Shown here: positions 9,078 through 19,949 of the stretch, piece by piece
Layout: every line of letters starts with the position of its first letter
Position numbering within the stretch: the stretch's first letter is position 1
Assembly: GCF_012396505.1 (NCBI RefSeq)
Contig: NZ_JAAXPN010000001.1
Span: 434,001 to 498,000 of the forward strand
Direction: 5' to 3'
Source: Periweissella fabalis
GTDB lineage: Bacteria; Bacillota; Bacilli; Lactobacillales; Lactobacillaceae
Length of the DNA: 64,000 bases
Position numbers and translations under genes: made by a program
The notes under the pieces: generated by a model
What the model saw: the letters and a program-made list of their open reading frames with translations, nothing else
Database searches by the model: none
What the model was told of the DNA's origin: nothing

Positions 9078-9404
9078 CTAGACTTGATACATGTTAGAAG
9101 CTATAAAAATAACTTGATACTCATTACCTAGTTCAGCTTGAATTTTGCTAGCTAAAATTCGACCGCCTTGGTTGTGAGATACTTCCGTGAATTGCTCACC
9201 GGCAATTAATTGCTCAGTTTCCCAATCGACCCAGCTACCAAACGAATTCGTCCATATAGTTAATTCAGCTTGTAATGTTGGTGTTAATGGTAAGTCATAA
9301 GTATCTAAATTATAATCACACTTAGCACACCATAAGGGATCAGCTCCCATTTCAGCTTCAACGTTTATTATACTAATTTGTGGGCATGCACAAATTTGAT
9401 CCAT
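9078..9404 (-). CDS. Hypothetical protein with Cys motifs
   Basis: A 108-residue protein I do not recognise. It has CxC at residues 5-7 and a CAKC pair near residues 26-29, so it may bind zinc. The rest looks like a small globular cytosolic domain with a central TLQAELTIWTNSFGSWVDWET segment interrupted by acidic residues. It ends in IFIASNMYQV. A strong AAAAGGAG site precedes the ATG, which supports expression. It lies alone between ppaC and a LysR regulator, all on the minus strand. No function is assigned. Confidence 0.7.
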   Translation of the reverse strand: MDQICACPQISIINVEAEMGADPLWCAKCDYNLDTYDLPLTPTLQAELTIWTNSFGSWVDWETEQLIAGEQFTEVSHNQGGRILASKIQAELGNEYQVIFIASNMYQV

Positions 9405-9420
9405 AAAACTCTCCTTTTAC

Positions 9421-9463
9421 AAAAGAAAAGTCCGCACACCATAGTGGCATGTGGACTTCTCTA
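9421..9463 (-). terminator. Terminator after the LysR gene
   Basis: GAAGTCC ... GGACTTTTC stem on the minus strand with an inner CACATGCC/GGTGTGCG arm and a T-rich tail, 11 bases after the regulator's stop codon. Confidence 0.75.
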
Positions 9464-9473
9464 CAAACTTTAA

Positions 9474-10445
9474 TTAGTCATCGACGTGTTGAAGCATTTC
9501 CAAACGTTCTTCATAAGCATGACTAGCTAAATATTCATCAAACGCTGTCAAGAAGTTTGAAATCCGTGGAATTTCACTCTTATCAGTTCGATAGACGAAC
9601 GATAAATCAAACTTAACACTTGGTTCAAACGGCATTGCAAAAGTTTTTGTCCCCATATTAGCTTGATGACTAGTGATAAATGACTTAGGCAAAGCAGTGT
9701 AAGAATCAGTTTGCTTAGCAAAACGTAAAATTTGATTTAGTGTTGAGAATCGTGCTACAGATTTAGGTAAATCAAGTAAGTGATTCTTGTAAATTTCACG
9801 AATTGTTTGATCAATGTAATAGCTTTCAGGGTAAGTTACCCAGTTTTCATCTAAAGTATCCTTTAAACGAATTTTTTCAAGCTTTGCCAATTCAGGACTA
9901 TTATGCACGAATAGTAAATCTTCAGTCATAATACTCTTAGCTTGGTATGGCTTCCAATTTTTAATTGATTCATCTGGTAAGTACATAATCGCTAAATCAA
10001 TGCGGTTATTTTCAAGGCGTTCCCAGATTTCTTTACGACTAAGTGTAAAGAAAGTTACTCGAACATCTGGATGATCCTTATAATAATTCATAATGAAATC
10101 TTCAACCACACGGTCTTCAATTGATGAAAGCATTCCAATAGTAATTTCACCTTGCGTAGCAGATGTTGATTGTTGAATTTCATCAGTAGCTCGATTAAGT
10201 AATTCATATATTTCTTGCGTAACATTAAGCATTGTTAAACCGGCATCAGTCATTCGTAGCTTTTTACCAATTGAGTAAAACAAAGGTGCCCCAACAGTCC
10301 GTTCCAATTTCTTGATTTGTTGTGTCAATGCTGGTTGTGTAATACCTAAAATTTGAGACGCTTGAGTATAATTCATCGTTTCTGACAATTGTAAAAAGTA
10401 TGACAACGTCTTTGATGAAAAAATATTTTCTTGAGTGGTCTTCAT
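9474..10445 (-). CDS. LysR-family transcriptional regulator
   Basis: A 323-residue DNA-binding regulator. The N-terminal winged helix (about residues 11-70) has the LysR pattern NYTQASQILGITQPALTQ and IKKLERTVGAPLF. A LysR substrate-binding domain follows, starting near GEITIGMLSS. The coinducer and targets are unknown. AGGAG lies 9 bases before the ATG. No metabolic gene is divergent, since parC ends just upstream on the same strand, so target genes are probably elsewhere. The C-terminal tail is somewhat extended relative to the usual 290-300 residues. Confidence 0.88.
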   Translation of the reverse strand: MKTTQENIFSSKTLSYFLQLSETMNYTQASQILGITQPALTQQIKKLERTVGAPLFYSIGKKLRMTDAGLTMLNVTQEIYELLNRATDEIQQSTSATQGEITIGMLSSIEDRVVEDFIMNYYKDHPDVRVTFFTLSRKEIWERLENNRIDLAIMYLPDESIKNWKPYQAKSIMTEDLLFVHNSPELAKLEKIRLKDTLDENWVTYPESYYIDQTIREIYKNHLLDLPKSVARFSTLNQILRFAKQTDSYTALPKSFITSHQANMGTKTFAMPFEPSVKFDLSFVYRTDKSEIPRISNFLTAFDEYLASHAYEERLEMLQHVDD

Positions 10446-10542
10446 AGTCCCTTACTCCTATTCATATAGTTATTATATTATATATAATACCCATACTATA
10501 AGTTAATAGCAAGTGTTTTAACTTGTAATTTATAAAAAGGAC

Positions 10543-10578
10543 TATAAATAACTAATAAAAAAGAAATTAGTTATTTAT
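10543..10578 (-). terminator. AT-rich inverted repeat, weak terminator after parC
   Basis: ATAAATAACTAAT and ATTAGTTATTTAT form perfect 13-base arms around a 9-base A-rich loop, followed on the minus strand by AGTCCTTTTT. It lies between parC and the LysR start, so it could also be an operator for that regulator. Confidence 0.5.
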
Positions 10579-10605
10579 TAAAAAATTTTAAACCTTTTTA
10601 ATAAC

Positions 10606-13053
10606 CTAATTATTAATCATCGCTAAAATTTTCGTTACCATCGTGCATGGTTGGCCTTCAACATCAACATCAATGACAAATGCACCATTTGAGTATCCTG
10701 AACTAAGTGGATAATTATTAGGAATAATGTCGTGTATTAAGTTACGACTTGTAATAACTTCAAGTGCTGCCAATGGATCAGTAATAATTACCGCAGCCAT
10801 AATTTGATGGGGTTGTGCTTTAAGTTCTCGTAAAATCATATTTCCCCGACGTGCTCGGCTAGTTACGGCGATATCATTAACGCTCATGCGCTTGAATGCA
10901 CCACGTTGAGTTACAATACCAATTTCATCATCAGGTTTTACAATCAATGCACTTACAATTGTTTCGTCATCACGTAAATCCATAGCACGGACCCCAGCAG
11001 TTCTAGCACCAGTCACAGACACTTCAGCTAAATCATATTGTACAGCATAACCAACGTTTGAAAGCAGACTTACTTGAATATTAGTCATACCCGTTGGAAC
11101 AAAGTTAACTGAAACAATCTTAGCTGTTACGTCTTTAAGTTTCATTGCCATGGCGGCTCGCTTACGATATGTGCGACTAGGTTTTAAATCAGTAAATGCC
11201 GTTTGCTTGATCCAGCCATCTGAAGTTGTTAAAACAAAGTTCCCAGTTGTTTCCAAAGAATCAAAGATCATTACTGCTAACATCTCTTCATCAGAATCAA
11301 GGCCGTTAATTGTTTGTGATACGTGTTCCCCTGTATCTTTCCACTTAACATCAGTAATTTCATGAACTGGTCGATAAATAAGGTTACCTTTATTTGTAAA
11401 AATAAAGACATGTGCTAAAGTATTAACTTTTTCAAGGAAGATAGGTCGATCATCTTCACGCAAACCGTTTTCACTTACATCACTAGCGTTAAATGAGCGA
11501 ATTGATGAACGTTTAACATAACCTGAACGTGATACTAAAAGCATTACATCTTCATCAGCAATCATAACTGTCTGATCAATCTTTAATTCTTCAACTTGAT
11601 CTTCAATTTCAGCTTTACGGTCACTACCAAACTCCTTAGCAATTACTTTAAGTTCTTTACGGAGAACTTTATTCAATTCTTTTGGATCAGCCAATATTAG
11701 TTCATACTCTGCAATAGTTTTAGCTAGCTCACTAGCCTCAGCTTCTAGTTGAGTTACATCCGTATTGGTTAAACGATACAATTGCAAAGTTACAATCGCT
11801 TCTGCTTGTGCATCGGTAAAGCCAAATTGGGTCATAATATTTTCTTTGGCATTTTTACGATTTTCACTTTGGCGAATTGCTGCAACCACATCATCAAGAA
11901 TTGAAATCATTTTGATTAACCCGGCAACAATATGTTGTCGTTTTTGTGCTTTTGTCAAATCAAAACGTGTCCGCTTAGTAATAATTTCTTTTTGGAAGTC
12001 CAAGTATGCTTGTAATGCTGTCAATAAGCCCACACGTTCGGGGCGTTGATGATTGATTGCAACCATATTGAAATTATATGTAATCTGCAAATCAGTCTTC
12101 TTAAATAGATATGCTAAAATACCATCAGCATTAGCATCTTTACTCAATTCAATCACAATTGATAACCCTTGACGATCGGATTCATCACGAACTTCAGAAA
12201 TTCCAGCAACATCTTTATTAAGACGAATTTCATCTATTTTCTTAACTAATTGTGCTTTATTAACTTCATATGGAATTTCAGTGACTTCGATTTGTTGTTT
12301 ACCACCACGAATTGTTGAAATCTTAGTCCGTGATCGCAAAACAATCCGACCTTTACCAGTTTCATAGGCTTTTTTAATCCCATCAATTCCTTGAATGATT
12401 CCTCCCGTCGGAAAATCAGGTCCCTTTACAAATTCCATCATATCATCAAGGCTAGCATTAGGATGCGCCAATAAATAAATTAGAGCCTCGATCACTTCTC
12501 GTAAATTATGTGGTGGAATATCAGTTGCATAACCTGCTGAAATTCCAGTTGCACCATTAACTAATAAGTTAGGAAAATGAGCAGGTAAAACGGTTGGTTC
12601 ATATTCGGTATCATCAAAATTTAGTACCATTTCAACGGTTTCTTTATCTAAGTCCCGAAGTAACTCACCAGCAATTTTACTTAATCGGGCTTCAGTATAC
12701 CGCATGGCTGCCGCAGGGTCAGCATCAATAGAACCATTATTACCATGCATTTCAATCAACGGTTCACGTAATTTCCAATCTTGTGACATCCGCACCATCG
12801 CTTCATAAATTGATGAATCTCCATGGGGGTGATAATTACCCATAACATTCCCAACCGATTTGGCTGATTTACGATATGCTTTATCAAAAGTATTACCATC
12901 TTTGTTCATGGCATACAAAATCCGGCGTTGGACAGGCTTTAAACCATCGCGGATATCAGGCAATGCCCGTTCTTGGATGATGTATTTAGAATAGCGGGCA
13001 AAACGATCGCCAATTACATCTTCTAAGGCTAATTCTTGAATATTGTCAGCCAT
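10606..13053 (-). CDS. parC: DNA topoisomerase IV subunit A
   Basis: The DNA breakage-reunion subunit of topoisomerase IV, which decatenates daughter chromosomes. It has 815 residues. The quinolone-resistance region [20 protein letters not shown] is at about residues 73-92, and the catalytic Tyr is in [11 protein letters not shown] near residue 118. The C-terminal part is the beta-pinwheel DNA-wrapping domain. It follows parE by 35 bases with an AAGGAG site. The Ser-Ser-Ile-Tyr-Glu sequence is the usual quinolone-susceptible form; no resistance substitution is apparent. Confidence 0.97.
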   Translation of the reverse strand: MADNIQELALEDVIGDRFARYSKYIIQERALPDIRDGLKPVQRRILYAMNKDGNTFDKAYRKSAKSVGNVMGNYHPHGDSSIYEAMVRMSQDWKLREPLIEMHGNNGSIDADPAAAMRYTEARLSKIAGELLRDLDKETVEMVLNFDDTEYEPTVLPAHFPNLLVNGATGISAGYATDIPPHNLREVIEALIYLLAHPNASLDDMMEFVKGPDFPTGGIIQGIDGIKKAYETGKGRIVLRSRTKISTIRGGKQQIEVTEIPYEVNKAQLVKKIDEIRLNKDVAGISEVRDESDRQGLSIVIELSKDANADGILAYLFKKTDLQITYNFNMVAINHQRPERVGLLTALQAYLDFQKEIITKRTRFDLTKAQKRQHIVAGLIKMISILDDVVAAIRQSENRKNAKENIMTQFGFTDAQAEAIVTLQLYRLTNTDVTQLEAEASELAKTIAEYELILADPKELNKVLRKELKVIAKEFGSDRKAEIEDQVEELKIDQTVMIADEDVMLLVSRSGYVKRSSIRSFNASDVSENGLREDDRPIFLEKVNTLAHVFIFTNKGNLIYRPVHEITDVKWKDTGEHVSQTINGLDSDEEMLAVMIFDSLETTGNFVLTTSDGWIKQTAFTDLKPSRTYRKRAAMAMKLKDVTAKIVSVNFVPTGMTNIQVSLLSNVGYAVQYDLAEVSVTGARTAGVRAMDLRDDETIVSALIVKPDDEIGIVTQRGAFKRMSVNDIAVTSRARRGNMILRELKAQPHQIMAAVIITDPLAALEVITSRNLIHDIIPNNYPLSSGYSNGAFVIDVDVEGQPCTMVTKILAMINN

Positions 13054-13088
13054 TGAATTCTCCTTTTATCAGTAGTTCATTATTGTCT

Positions 13089-15128
13089 TTAATCTTGCCA
13101 ACTAGTAATCATCGGCTCGTTATCTTCTAAATCAAGTTCAACTTCCGTTATTTTAGCTGTAGGCGCCGTTTCATTTAACGTTGGCGTAGTATCAAGAATT
13201 GAGTCTTCCTCATTCAAGTTAAAAGCCACATTTTCTTCAATCCATTTACGCCGTGGTTCAACCTTATCACCCATCAAAGTTGTTACTCGTTTTTCAGCTA
13301 ACATAGCATCATCAATCTTGACACGAATCAACGTTCGCGTTTCAGGATCCATGGTTGTTTCCCATAACTGATCAGCATTCATTTCACCCAGCCCTTTAAA
13401 TCGTTGAAGAGCATACCCACGACCAAAAGTGGCCTCTTTTTGGGCCAATTGTTCATTCGTCCAGGCATAATCAATCTTTTGTGATTTACCTGTGCCTTTC
13501 GATAACTTATAAAGAGGTGGTAAAGCAATGTAAATACGACCAGCTTCAATCATTGGGCGCATGTATTTGTAGAAGAAGGTTAAGAGTAATGTTTGAATGT
13601 GGGCTCCATCATCATCGGCATCAGTCATAATAATGATTTTACTATAGTTAGCATCATCAATATTAAAGTCTGCCCCAACAGAAGCTCCAATCGTGTAAAT
13701 CATTGTTGAAATTTCTTCGTTTTTCAAAATATCTGCTAACTTAGCTTTTTCGGTATTCAAAACCTTCCCACGTAAAGGTAGGATTGCTTGGAATTTTCGA
13801 TCACGCCCTTGTTTGGCTGATCCACCAGCAGAATCTCCTTCGACAAGGAATAATTCGTTTTTTGCCGCGTTCTTTGATTGGGCTGGTGTTAATTTTCCTG
13901 ATAGTAAGCGTTCTTGTTTCCCGCGCTTTTTACCACTACGACTTTCATCCCGTGCTTTACGTGCTGCTTCTCTTGCTTCTCTTGCTTTTAGGGCTTTACG
14001 AATTAAGGCTTGCCCAAATTCACCATTCTCCATTAAGTAGAAGCTTAGTTGTTCGTTTACAACTGTATCAACAATTGAGCGTGCTTCAGGTGTACCAAGT
14101 TTATCTTTAGTTTGTCCTTCAAATTGAAGAATTTCTTCAGGTATCCGTAATGAAATAACTGTTGAAAGCCCTTCACGAACATCAGAGCCTTCGAGATTCT
14201 TATCTTTTTCTTTTAATAAGCCAATTTTACGTGCATAGTCATTAAAAGCTTTTGTCCAAGCAGAACGGAAACCAGCTTCATGAGTTCCACCATCTGGCGT
14301 GCGCACGTTATTAACAAAAGATAATGTAGTTTCAGTGTACCCATCATTGTATTGAGCAGCGACTTCAACTTCCACATTTTGACTAATACCATCAAAGTAC
14401 ATTACATCGCCAAGGGTTTCTTTATCTTCATTCAAGTATGAAACAAATTCTTTAATCCCATCTTGATAGAAAAATTCTTCATGCCGTTCTTGGTTGTTAC
14501 GTTCATCAGTTAATGTAATCTTGATATTTTTTAATAAGAAAGCTGATTCACGTAAACGTTCGGCTAACGTATTAAAATTGTAAACCGTCGTTGAGAAAAT
14601 CTTTGGATCAGGTTTAAACGTTAATGTGGTTCCTGTATGTTCCTTAGTCTTACCTAGGTTTTCAAGCGTTCCAACTGGTGTTCCACCATTAACAAATTCC
14701 TCTTGATACTTTTGACCATCTCGAACAATAGTGACAGTTAGTGCTTCACTAAGTGCATTAACAACTGAAGAACCTACCCCATGGAGTCCACCGGAGGTTT
14801 TATAACCGCCTTGTCCAAACTTACCACCGGCATGCAAGACCGTCAAAATAACTTCTGGCGTTGGTTTACCAGAAGCATGCATACCAACTGGCATACCACG
14901 ACCATGATCGACAACGGTAATTGAGTTATCAGCATGAATCGTTACGGCGATTGTATCACCATAACCAGCTAAAGCTTCATCGACTGCATTATCAACAATT
15001 TCATATACTAGGTGGTGTAATCCACGTCCGTCTGTTGAACCAATATACATCCCAGGGCGCTTACGAACTGCTTCGAGGCCCTCAAGGACGGTAATGGAAT
15101 CTTCTGAGTATTCAGGTTTTTGAGCCAT
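13089..15128 (-). CDS. parE: DNA topoisomerase IV subunit B
   Basis: ATPase subunit of topoisomerase IV. The 679-residue protein starts with the GHKL ATPase domain: EAVRKRPGMYIGST, IVDNAVDEA with the Mg-binding Asn, and GGLHGVGSSVVNALS. The TOPRIM part has EGDSAGGSAKQGRD and DADDDGAH. The C-terminus is somewhat extended and acidic. It is the first gene of the parE-parC operon and has a GAGGGA binding site. It lies downstream of rpoD on the same strand but behind a terminator. Confidence 0.97.
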   Translation of the reverse strand: MAQKPEYSEDSITVLEGLEAVRKRPGMYIGSTDGRGLHHLVYEIVDNAVDEALAGYGDTIAVTIHADNSITVVDHGRGMPVGMHASGKPTPEVILTVLHAGGKFGQGGYKTSGGLHGVGSSVVNALSEALTVTIVRDGQKYQEEFVNGGTPVGTLENLGKTKEHTGTTLTFKPDPKIFSTTVYNFNTLAERLRESAFLLKNIKITLTDERNNQERHEEFFYQDGIKEFVSYLNEDKETLGDVMYFDGISQNVEVEVAAQYNDGYTETTLSFVNNVRTPDGGTHEAGFRSAWTKAFNDYARKIGLLKEKDKNLEGSDVREGLSTVISLRIPEEILQFEGQTKDKLGTPEARSIVDTVVNEQLSFYLMENGEFGQALIRKALKAREAREAARKARDESRSGKKRGKQERLLSGKLTPAQSKNAAKNELFLVEGDSAGGSAKQGRDRKFQAILPLRGKVLNTEKAKLADILKNEEISTMIYTIGASVGADFNIDDANYSKIIIMTDADDDGAHIQTLLLTFFYKYMRPMIEAGRIYIALPPLYKLSKGTGKSQKIDYAWTNEQLAQKEATFGRGYALQRFKGLGEMNADQLWETTMDPETRTLIRVKIDDAMLAEKRVTTLMGDKVEPRRKWIEENVAFNLNEEDSILDTTPTLNETAPTAKITEVELDLEDNEPMITSWQD

Positions 15129-15301
15129 TTAGATTCCCTCTTTCATTTAATTAATCTTTTTAATTTTATTTTATTTATTCGTATCAGACAAGCTAATAAG
15201 GTTAATTTAAATGTCTTTTACTAAACTAGCTTACACTTTTTTATGACACTCGTAAATAATATGACTGCAATAATAGTGAGTTTGTAATAAACAGTACAAT
15301 C

Positions 15302-15339
15302 AAAAAACCGGCAGACTCAGGTGAATCTACCGGATTTTT
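15302..15339 (-). terminator. Terminator after rpoD
   Basis: CCGGTAGATTCA-CCTG... pairs with ...TGAGTCTGCCGG and is followed by six T on the minus strand, 20 bases after the rpoD stop. Confidence 0.85.
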
Positions 15340-15359
15340 AATTAATTATTGATATTCAA

Positions 15360-16478
15360 TTAGTCCATAAAATCCTTCAATTGCTTAGAACGTGAAGGAT
15401 GGCGCAATTTCCGCAAGGCCTTAGCTTCAATCTGACGAATTCGCTCACGCGTAACCCCAAAGACTTTCCCGACTTCTTCAAGCGTGCGTGTTCGACCATC
15501 TTCAAGACCAAAACGTAAGCGTAGTACGTTTTCTTCACGATCTGTCAAGGTATCTAGCACGTTTTCAAGTTGTTCTTTCAACATTTGGTAAGCTGCTGAA
15601 TCAGCTGGTGAAGTTGCATCTTGATCTTCAATAAAGTCACCAAGGTGTGAATCATCCTCTTCCCCAATTGGTGTTTCTAATGAAACTGGTTCTTGAGCAA
15701 TTTTTAGAATTTCACGCACTTTTTCAGTTGGCATATCCATTTCAGCCCCAATTTCTTCTGGCGTAGGTTCACGTCCTAAATCTTGCAGTAATTGCCGTTG
15801 AATTCGAATTAACTTATTAATTGTTTCAACCATGTGTACTGGAATCCGGATTGTGCGGGCTTGGTCAGCAATGGCACGGGTAATGGCTTGACGAATCCAC
15901 CAAGTTGCATATGTTGAGAATTTGAACCCTTTCCGGTAATCAAACTTTTCAACAGCCTTCATAAGTCCCATATTACCTTCTTGAATTAAATCAAGAAATT
16001 GCATCCCCCGACCAACATAACGCTTCGCAATTGACACGACCAATCGTAAGTTAGCTTCAGCTAATTCTTGCTTAGCAATTTCATCACCTTGTTCAATCCT
16101 TAGGGCAAGAGCAACTTCTTCATCCCCTGTAAGCAATGATACTCGACCGATTTCTTTTAAGTACATACGAACAGGATCGTTAATTTTAATTGATCCAGGA
16201 GCAGTATCAGCTGCAGCTAACTCTTTTTTAGTAGGAGTCGCTTTAGTCTTTTTTAAAACGTGTTCTGAAGGGTTACCATGTTCATCAACAATTGAAATCC
16301 CTGCATCTTCAACCTTTTCAATCAAAACATCAAGTTGTTCTGCATTAAGTTGATGCTTTTTGGCAATTTCGTTTTCTAAAGTATCATAATTAATTTCTTT
16401 AGTCGTTTTGTATTCCTTAATTAAAGCTTTTACATCAGTGTCAAATGCTTTTTGGTCAAACTCTTTCTTTTCAGCCAT
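15360..16478 (-). CDS. rpoD: Primary sigma factor (sigma-70, RpoD/SigA)
   Basis: Housekeeping sigma factor of RNA polymerase, 372 residues. Region 1.2 has [16 protein letters not shown] (about residues 101-116). Region 2 holds [20 protein letters not shown] and [13 protein letters not shown] for -10 recognition. Region 4.2 has [20 protein letters not shown] for the -35 box. The N-terminal region 1.1 is a short mixed-charge domain, as in Firmicutes. It follows dnaG by 20 bases with an AAGGGGG site, forming the conserved primase-sigma operon. Confidence 0.97.
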   Translation of the reverse strand: MAEKKEFDQKAFDTDVKALIKEYKTTKEINYDTLENEIAKKHQLNAEQLDVLIEKVEDAGISIVDEHGNPSEHVLKKTKATPTKKELAAADTAPGSIKINDPVRMYLKEIGRVSLLTGDEEVALALRIEQGDEIAKQELAEANLRLVVSIAKRYVGRGMQFLDLIQEGNMGLMKAVEKFDYRKGFKFSTYATWWIRQAITRAIADQARTIRIPVHMVETINKLIRIQRQLLQDLGREPTPEEIGAEMDMPTEKVREILKIAQEPVSLETPIGEEDDSHLGDFIEDQDATSPADSAAYQMLKEQLENVLDTLTDREENVLRLRFGLEDGRTRTLEEVGKVFGVTRERIRQIEAKALRKLRHPSRSKQLKDFMD

Positions 16479-16498
16479 ATGGGCCCCCTTATCGGTTT

Positions 16499-18355
16499 CT
16501 ATTGCTGTGCGTGCTGTTGCCGAAGCAATATAATGTATTCATTAGTTAGTGTCACGAGCAACTCATTATTCCCTAGTTGTTGTGCCTCACTAATTTGTTG
16601 CAATTTTTGTTTTATCTGATCGACTAATGGTGTGACATGCATAATCTGATCTATAAGCTGCTTAACAGCTGGTAACGATGGTTGTGAAATCATTACATCA
16701 TTTTCAAGGTCTGTCAATACACGTGCTAAATTAGTATCATTAAGATAATCTAGGAATAATCCTAAGTCATATTGATGGTGAGTACTCCAATAGCCTTGAG
16801 CAAGTAAAAATAATGTTTCATATTCAAGCTTAGTAAAATGAAAATCACTAATAGCCGTTACTTCTTGCCAGACGTGCCAATCATGAAGCATCCATACTAA
16901 TAAAGTCCGTTCCGCACGTTCTGTTCGACTACGAACCTTAAGTTGTGGTTCTGGTAAACTAGTTGCTGCTTTTTGACCATATAAATTGCTATTTCGTGTG
17001 TTTTTGTATCCTGTAGCAGCTGAACTGTTAGCCATTGGCATCTGTTGTATCAAATGCTTGAGTTGTTCATGTAAACTAGTTGCGCCCACATTAAATTCTT
17101 GTGCTAATTGATTAACCTGCAAATCACGTTCAAGTGGATTATCAACAGTTGCCAGCATTTTTAAAACTTCATCTAAGTATCCAAGCTTTTCTGCCTCATT
17201 AGCTAGATTACGTCCTTGCTTTAAGTACCGCATTGCAAATGTCACAGGCGTTTCTAACCCATGGGTAACAGCATTAGTAAATTCTTGCTTCCCATATTTA
17301 CGCAAATACTCATCTGGATCAAGCCCATCTGGTAGATTGATAATTTGAATACTTAGTGCTGGAGCAACTTGATTGATCAAATCAATGGCCCTTTTTGTTG
17401 CCGCTTGTCCTGCAGCGTCACCATCATATGCAATTAAAATGCGATTAGCAATACGACTTATCTTTTTGACCTGTTCAACAGTTAAAGATGTCCCCATAGA
17501 AGCAACACCATTTTGGACACCAGCAGAAAAAGCAGCAATTACATCCATAAAGCCTTCAAATAAAATAATATCCTTACTACGCTTAATGGGATTCTTAGCT
17601 AAGTCAAAATTAAACAACTCCTGACTCTTGTTAAACAAGACACTTTCAGGTGAATTAATATACTTTGCTTGTTCATCATGAGTTAATGAGCGTCCTGAAA
17701 AAGCAATTACCTGGCCATTACTATTACGAATAGTAAATAAAACGCGGTTGACAAAACGATCTCTTAAAGAACCATCTTCATTTTCAATAAACAGTTCACT
17801 TTGTCGTAGTAGTTGATAATCAACGCCTCGTTCTTGGAAAAATGGTAAAAGCAATGGTTCCTTTGGGGCATATCCTAAATGAAATAAATCTAAGGTATCA
17901 TCATCAAGACCCCGTTGATGTAAATAATCCAAAGCATCTTGTCCGGCACTAGTATTCATCAGCATATGATGATATAACTTAGCGGCTTCTGCATACAAAT
18001 CATATAAAGCAGCATGTTCGTTAGCAGGCTTATTACTATTGGTGCTTTCAACATATTGTTGATCAATCTCAATATGTGCGATCTTAGCAACTTCAAGGAC
18101 GGCTTCTGGGAAAGAAAGATTCTTCATTTCTGTTAAAAATTGAAAAACGTTCCCCCCACGACCACATGAAAAGCAATGAAAAATCTGTTTTTGTTCATTA
18201 ACTGAAAATGATGGTGTCCGTTCATCATGCCATGGACATTTACCAAATAAATTGCGACCTTGTTTATGAAGTTGGACGTATTCACTAACGACATCTGTAA
18301 TATTAACGGCTGTTCTAACTTGGTTAATAACATCTTCTGGTATCCGTGTAGCCAA
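16499..18355 (-). CDS. dnaG: DNA primase
   Basis: Makes RNA primers at the replication fork. The protein has 618 residues. The N-terminal CHC2 zinc ribbon shows C40, H43, C61 and C64; the TOPRIM domain has [10 protein letters not shown] and [11 protein letters not shown]; the C-terminal helicase-binding region follows. The start is a TTG at 18355 (protein begins [10 protein letters not shown], matching the family); no in-frame ATG upstream fits, and only a weak GGTGATGG precedes it. A weak start plus a hairpin in the leader suggests expression is held low, as is usual for primase. Confidence 0.95.
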   Translation of the reverse strand: MATRIPEDVINQVRTAVNITDVVSEYVQLHKQGRNLFGKCPWHDERTPSFSVNEQKQIFHCFSCGRGGNVFQFLTEMKNLSFPEAVLEVAKIAHIEIDQQYVESTNSNKPANEHAALYDLYAEAAKLYHHMLMNTSAGQDALDYLHQRGLDDDTLDLFHLGYAPKEPLLLPFFQERGVDYQLLRQSELFIENEDGSLRDRFVNRVLFTIRNSNGQVIAFSGRSLTHDEQAKYINSPESVLFNKSQELFNFDLAKNPIKRSKDIILFEGFMDVIAAFSAGVQNGVASMGTSLTVEQVKKISRIANRILIAYDGDAAGQAATKRAIDLINQVAPALSIQIINLPDGLDPDEYLRKYGKQEFTNAVTHGLETPVTFAMRYLKQGRNLANEAEKLGYLDEVLKMLATVDNPLERDLQVNQLAQEFNVGATSLHEQLKHLIQQMPMANSSAATGYKNTRNSNLYGQKAATSLPEPQLKVRSRTERAERTLLVWMLHDWHVWQEVTAISDFHFTKLEYETLFLLAQGYWSTHHQYDLGLFLDYLNDTNLARVLTDLENDVMISQPSLPAVKQLIDQIMHVTPLVDQIKQKLQQISEAQQLGNNELLVTLTNEYIILLRQQHAQQ

Positions 18356-18388
18356 TCACCATCACCAACTTTCTTTTTAAAGCCATTA

Positions 18389-18418
18389 AAAGTCGTGCCC
18401 AAAAATAGGACACGACTT
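18389..18418 (-). promoter_or_regulatory. Hairpin in the dnaG leader, possible attenuator
   Basis: AAGTCGTG and CACGACTT form perfect 8-base arms, extended by CC/GG, around a 7-base loop; four T follow on the minus strand. It begins about 15 bases after the expected transcription start and ends 33 bases before the dnaG TTG. It could be a partial terminator that reduces dnaG-rpoD transcription. Confidence 0.55.
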
Positions 18419-18442
18419 ACTTAATTTTCAACTTCAATAATC

Positions 18443-18471
18443 ATTATAGCAACATCCCCTTAATTTGTCTA
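18443..18471 (-). promoter_or_regulatory. Promoter of the dnaG-rpoD operon
   Basis: On the minus strand TAGACA (18471-18466) and a perfect TATAAT (18448-18443) are separated by 17 bases. The start point would be near 18436, about 80 bases before dnaG. Nothing else is seen in the AT-rich stretch 18472-18598. Confidence 0.8.
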
Positions 18472-18598
18472 TTATTTTTGTCAAGGGGTTGACAATTCTA
18501 ATTAAAGCTATTTAATAGGCATGTTGTATATAACAACCAAACTAACAACCTATTATTATGTAAACTAAATATGCTATTCAACATCAATATTTACTTAA

Positions 18599-18662
18599 TA
18601 AAAAACACCAACTTAACCGTTTAGCTACATAATGTTATGTTTACATATAAGTTGGTGTTTTA
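18599..18662 (-). terminator. Terminator after recO
   Basis: AAACACCAACTTA and TAAGTTGGTGTTT form perfect 13-base arms around a 32-base loop with its own AT-rich pairing; TTTTATTA follows on the minus strand. It abuts the recO stop codon and separates recO from dnaG. Confidence 0.8.
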
Positions 18663-19469
18663 TTATTGTTGCTCATTGTTAGGTCCTACTTTAGGTTTGC
18701 GACTTGCAATTAAAGCTTGCTGCCATGTATCCATTTGTTCAATAAAGCTCCGTGCTCTAACGTGGATCCCCACTGTATTGTCATAGATTAAATCAATGAC
18801 ACGTTGTAACTCAACTTTAGTTTCTTGATGTACATTGATTGAATTAACTTGAGTTATGTCAATGTTGCTAAATAAACGCAAATAATACAAAGCTTTTGGC
18901 GTCATATTTAATCGATGCCGGTCAGTATTAAAATGTTTGCTACATAGTAATCCATGATATTTATCAGAAAAATCCATCTCATCGGTAAGTTCACCACACA
19001 TAACACACCCTTGTAGTTGCAATGGCACTCCAAAATCTGGTAGTAACTTCAAGGCAATAATTTGACTAATCACCTGGGGATCAAAATGATCATTTAACTT
19101 CGCAAATGCCGCTAAAATCTGATCAAACCACCCCGTAATAATTACACGGTCTTCAAACGCTGCATCAATTAAACTCAAAATATACGTTGCATAGGCATTT
19201 ACTTCGATATCTTCATTCAATAAGCGAAAGTGTGTTGCTTGCTTAGCGGTATTTAAAAACGAAAGACCAGTTGGATTCAACCGGCCTTCGTAAGTAGCAT
19301 ACGTATATGGTAAAGTCTCACTTGCTAACGCATAACTAGGACGTTTACCATTTTTCAGAAAAAACATCCGTTTGCCTGCTTCACGGGTTAACACTTTGGT
19401 TAAGACGTCAGCTTCACGATAATTTTTGCGATACATTACAATGCCAGTAAAAGTATCATTGCCACTCAT
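18663..19469 (-). CDS. recO: DNA repair protein RecO
   Basis: Recombination mediator that helps load RecA on SSB-coated DNA. It has 268 residues with the N-terminal OB fold (FTGIVMYRKNYREADVLTKVLTR at about residues 6-28, broken by no gap) and the C-terminal zinc site CVMCGEL...LCSKH, with four possible ligands. A strong GGAGG is 6 bases before the ATG. Here recO is the last gene behind an antiporter/EIIA/biotin-carrier cluster rather than behind era, an unusual neighbourhood. Confidence 0.95.
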   Translation of the reverse strand: MSGNDTFTGIVMYRKNYREADVLTKVLTREAGKRMFFLKNGKRPSYALASETLPYTYATYEGRLNPTGLSFLNTAKQATHFRLLNEDIEVNAYATYILSLIDAAFEDRVIITGWFDQILAAFAKLNDHFDPQVISQIIALKLLPDFGVPLQLQGCVMCGELTDEMDFSDKYHGLLCSKHFNTDRHRLNMTPKALYYLRLFSNIDITQVNSINVHQETKVELQRVIDLIYDNTVGIHVRARSFIEQMDTWQQALIASRKPKVGPNNEQQ

Positions 19470-19496
19470 GCTTAACCTCCTAAATAATTTAATTTT

Positions 19497-19946
19497 TTAA
19501 TCAACTGCAACCGTATAGAGCACTTGACCGTATTCAACCGTCTGCTCGGGTTTAACATTAATACTAATAATTGTGCCGGCAACCGTACTTTTAATCTCCG
19601 TCATCATCTTCATCGCTTCAATCAAAGCAACCGTTTCACCGACCTGGATCCGTTGACCAACTTGTTTAAACATCGCTTGATTAACTGTTGGTTGTAAATA
19701 GACTGTCCCAACGATTGGGGCAATAATATCCTCTGTTTGCGTCGTGGTACTAGCCTGTTCACCATTGACAATGGCTTGTGAATCAGGGATTGGCACATCC
19801 CCTACCTTGTCGTTATTATTTACTACCGGGGCTGGGCTTTCAAGTTTGCTAAAATACAAATGACTTTCTGCGTCATCTAAGCGTAGTTCCATCAAAGTAC
19901 TAGCATCAAATTGTCCTAGTAAATCGCTAATTGCTTTTAAATCCAT
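19497..19946 (-). CDS. Lone biotin carboxyl carrier protein (AccB-like)
   Basis: A 149-residue protein with the layout of the acetyl-CoA carboxylase BCCP: an N-terminal helix DLKAISDLLGQFDASTL, a Ser/Thr/Gln-rich linker (about residues 40-72) and a C-terminal biotinyl domain with the biotinylation motif EAMKM, Lys113 being the acceptor. The unusual point is that no other carboxylase or fatty-acid gene adjoins it. It begins 3 bases after the EIIA gene. It could be a second BCCP for acetyl-CoA carboxylase, or a carrier for a Na+-linked decarboxylase or another biotin enzyme; the sequence does not decide. Confidence 0.85.
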   Translation of the reverse strand: MDLKAISDLLGQFDASTLMELRLDDAESHLYFSKLESPAPVVNNNDKVGDVPIPDSQAIVNGEQASTTTQTEDIIAPIVGTVYLQPTVNQAMFKQVGQRIQVGETVALIEAMKMMTEIKSTVAGTIISINVKPEQTVEYGQVLYTVAVD

Positions 19947-19949
19947 TAG

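Noticed and set aside
9078-9404. Rubredoxin or ferredoxin identity for the Cys-containing small protein
   Set aside because: Only CxC and CxxC are present with wrong spacing and context, so no family was assigned.
13784-14110. 108-codon plus-strand frame opposite parE
   Set aside because: Low-complexity leucine-rich product formed by the reverse of Lys/Ala/Arg codons in parE; no start signal.
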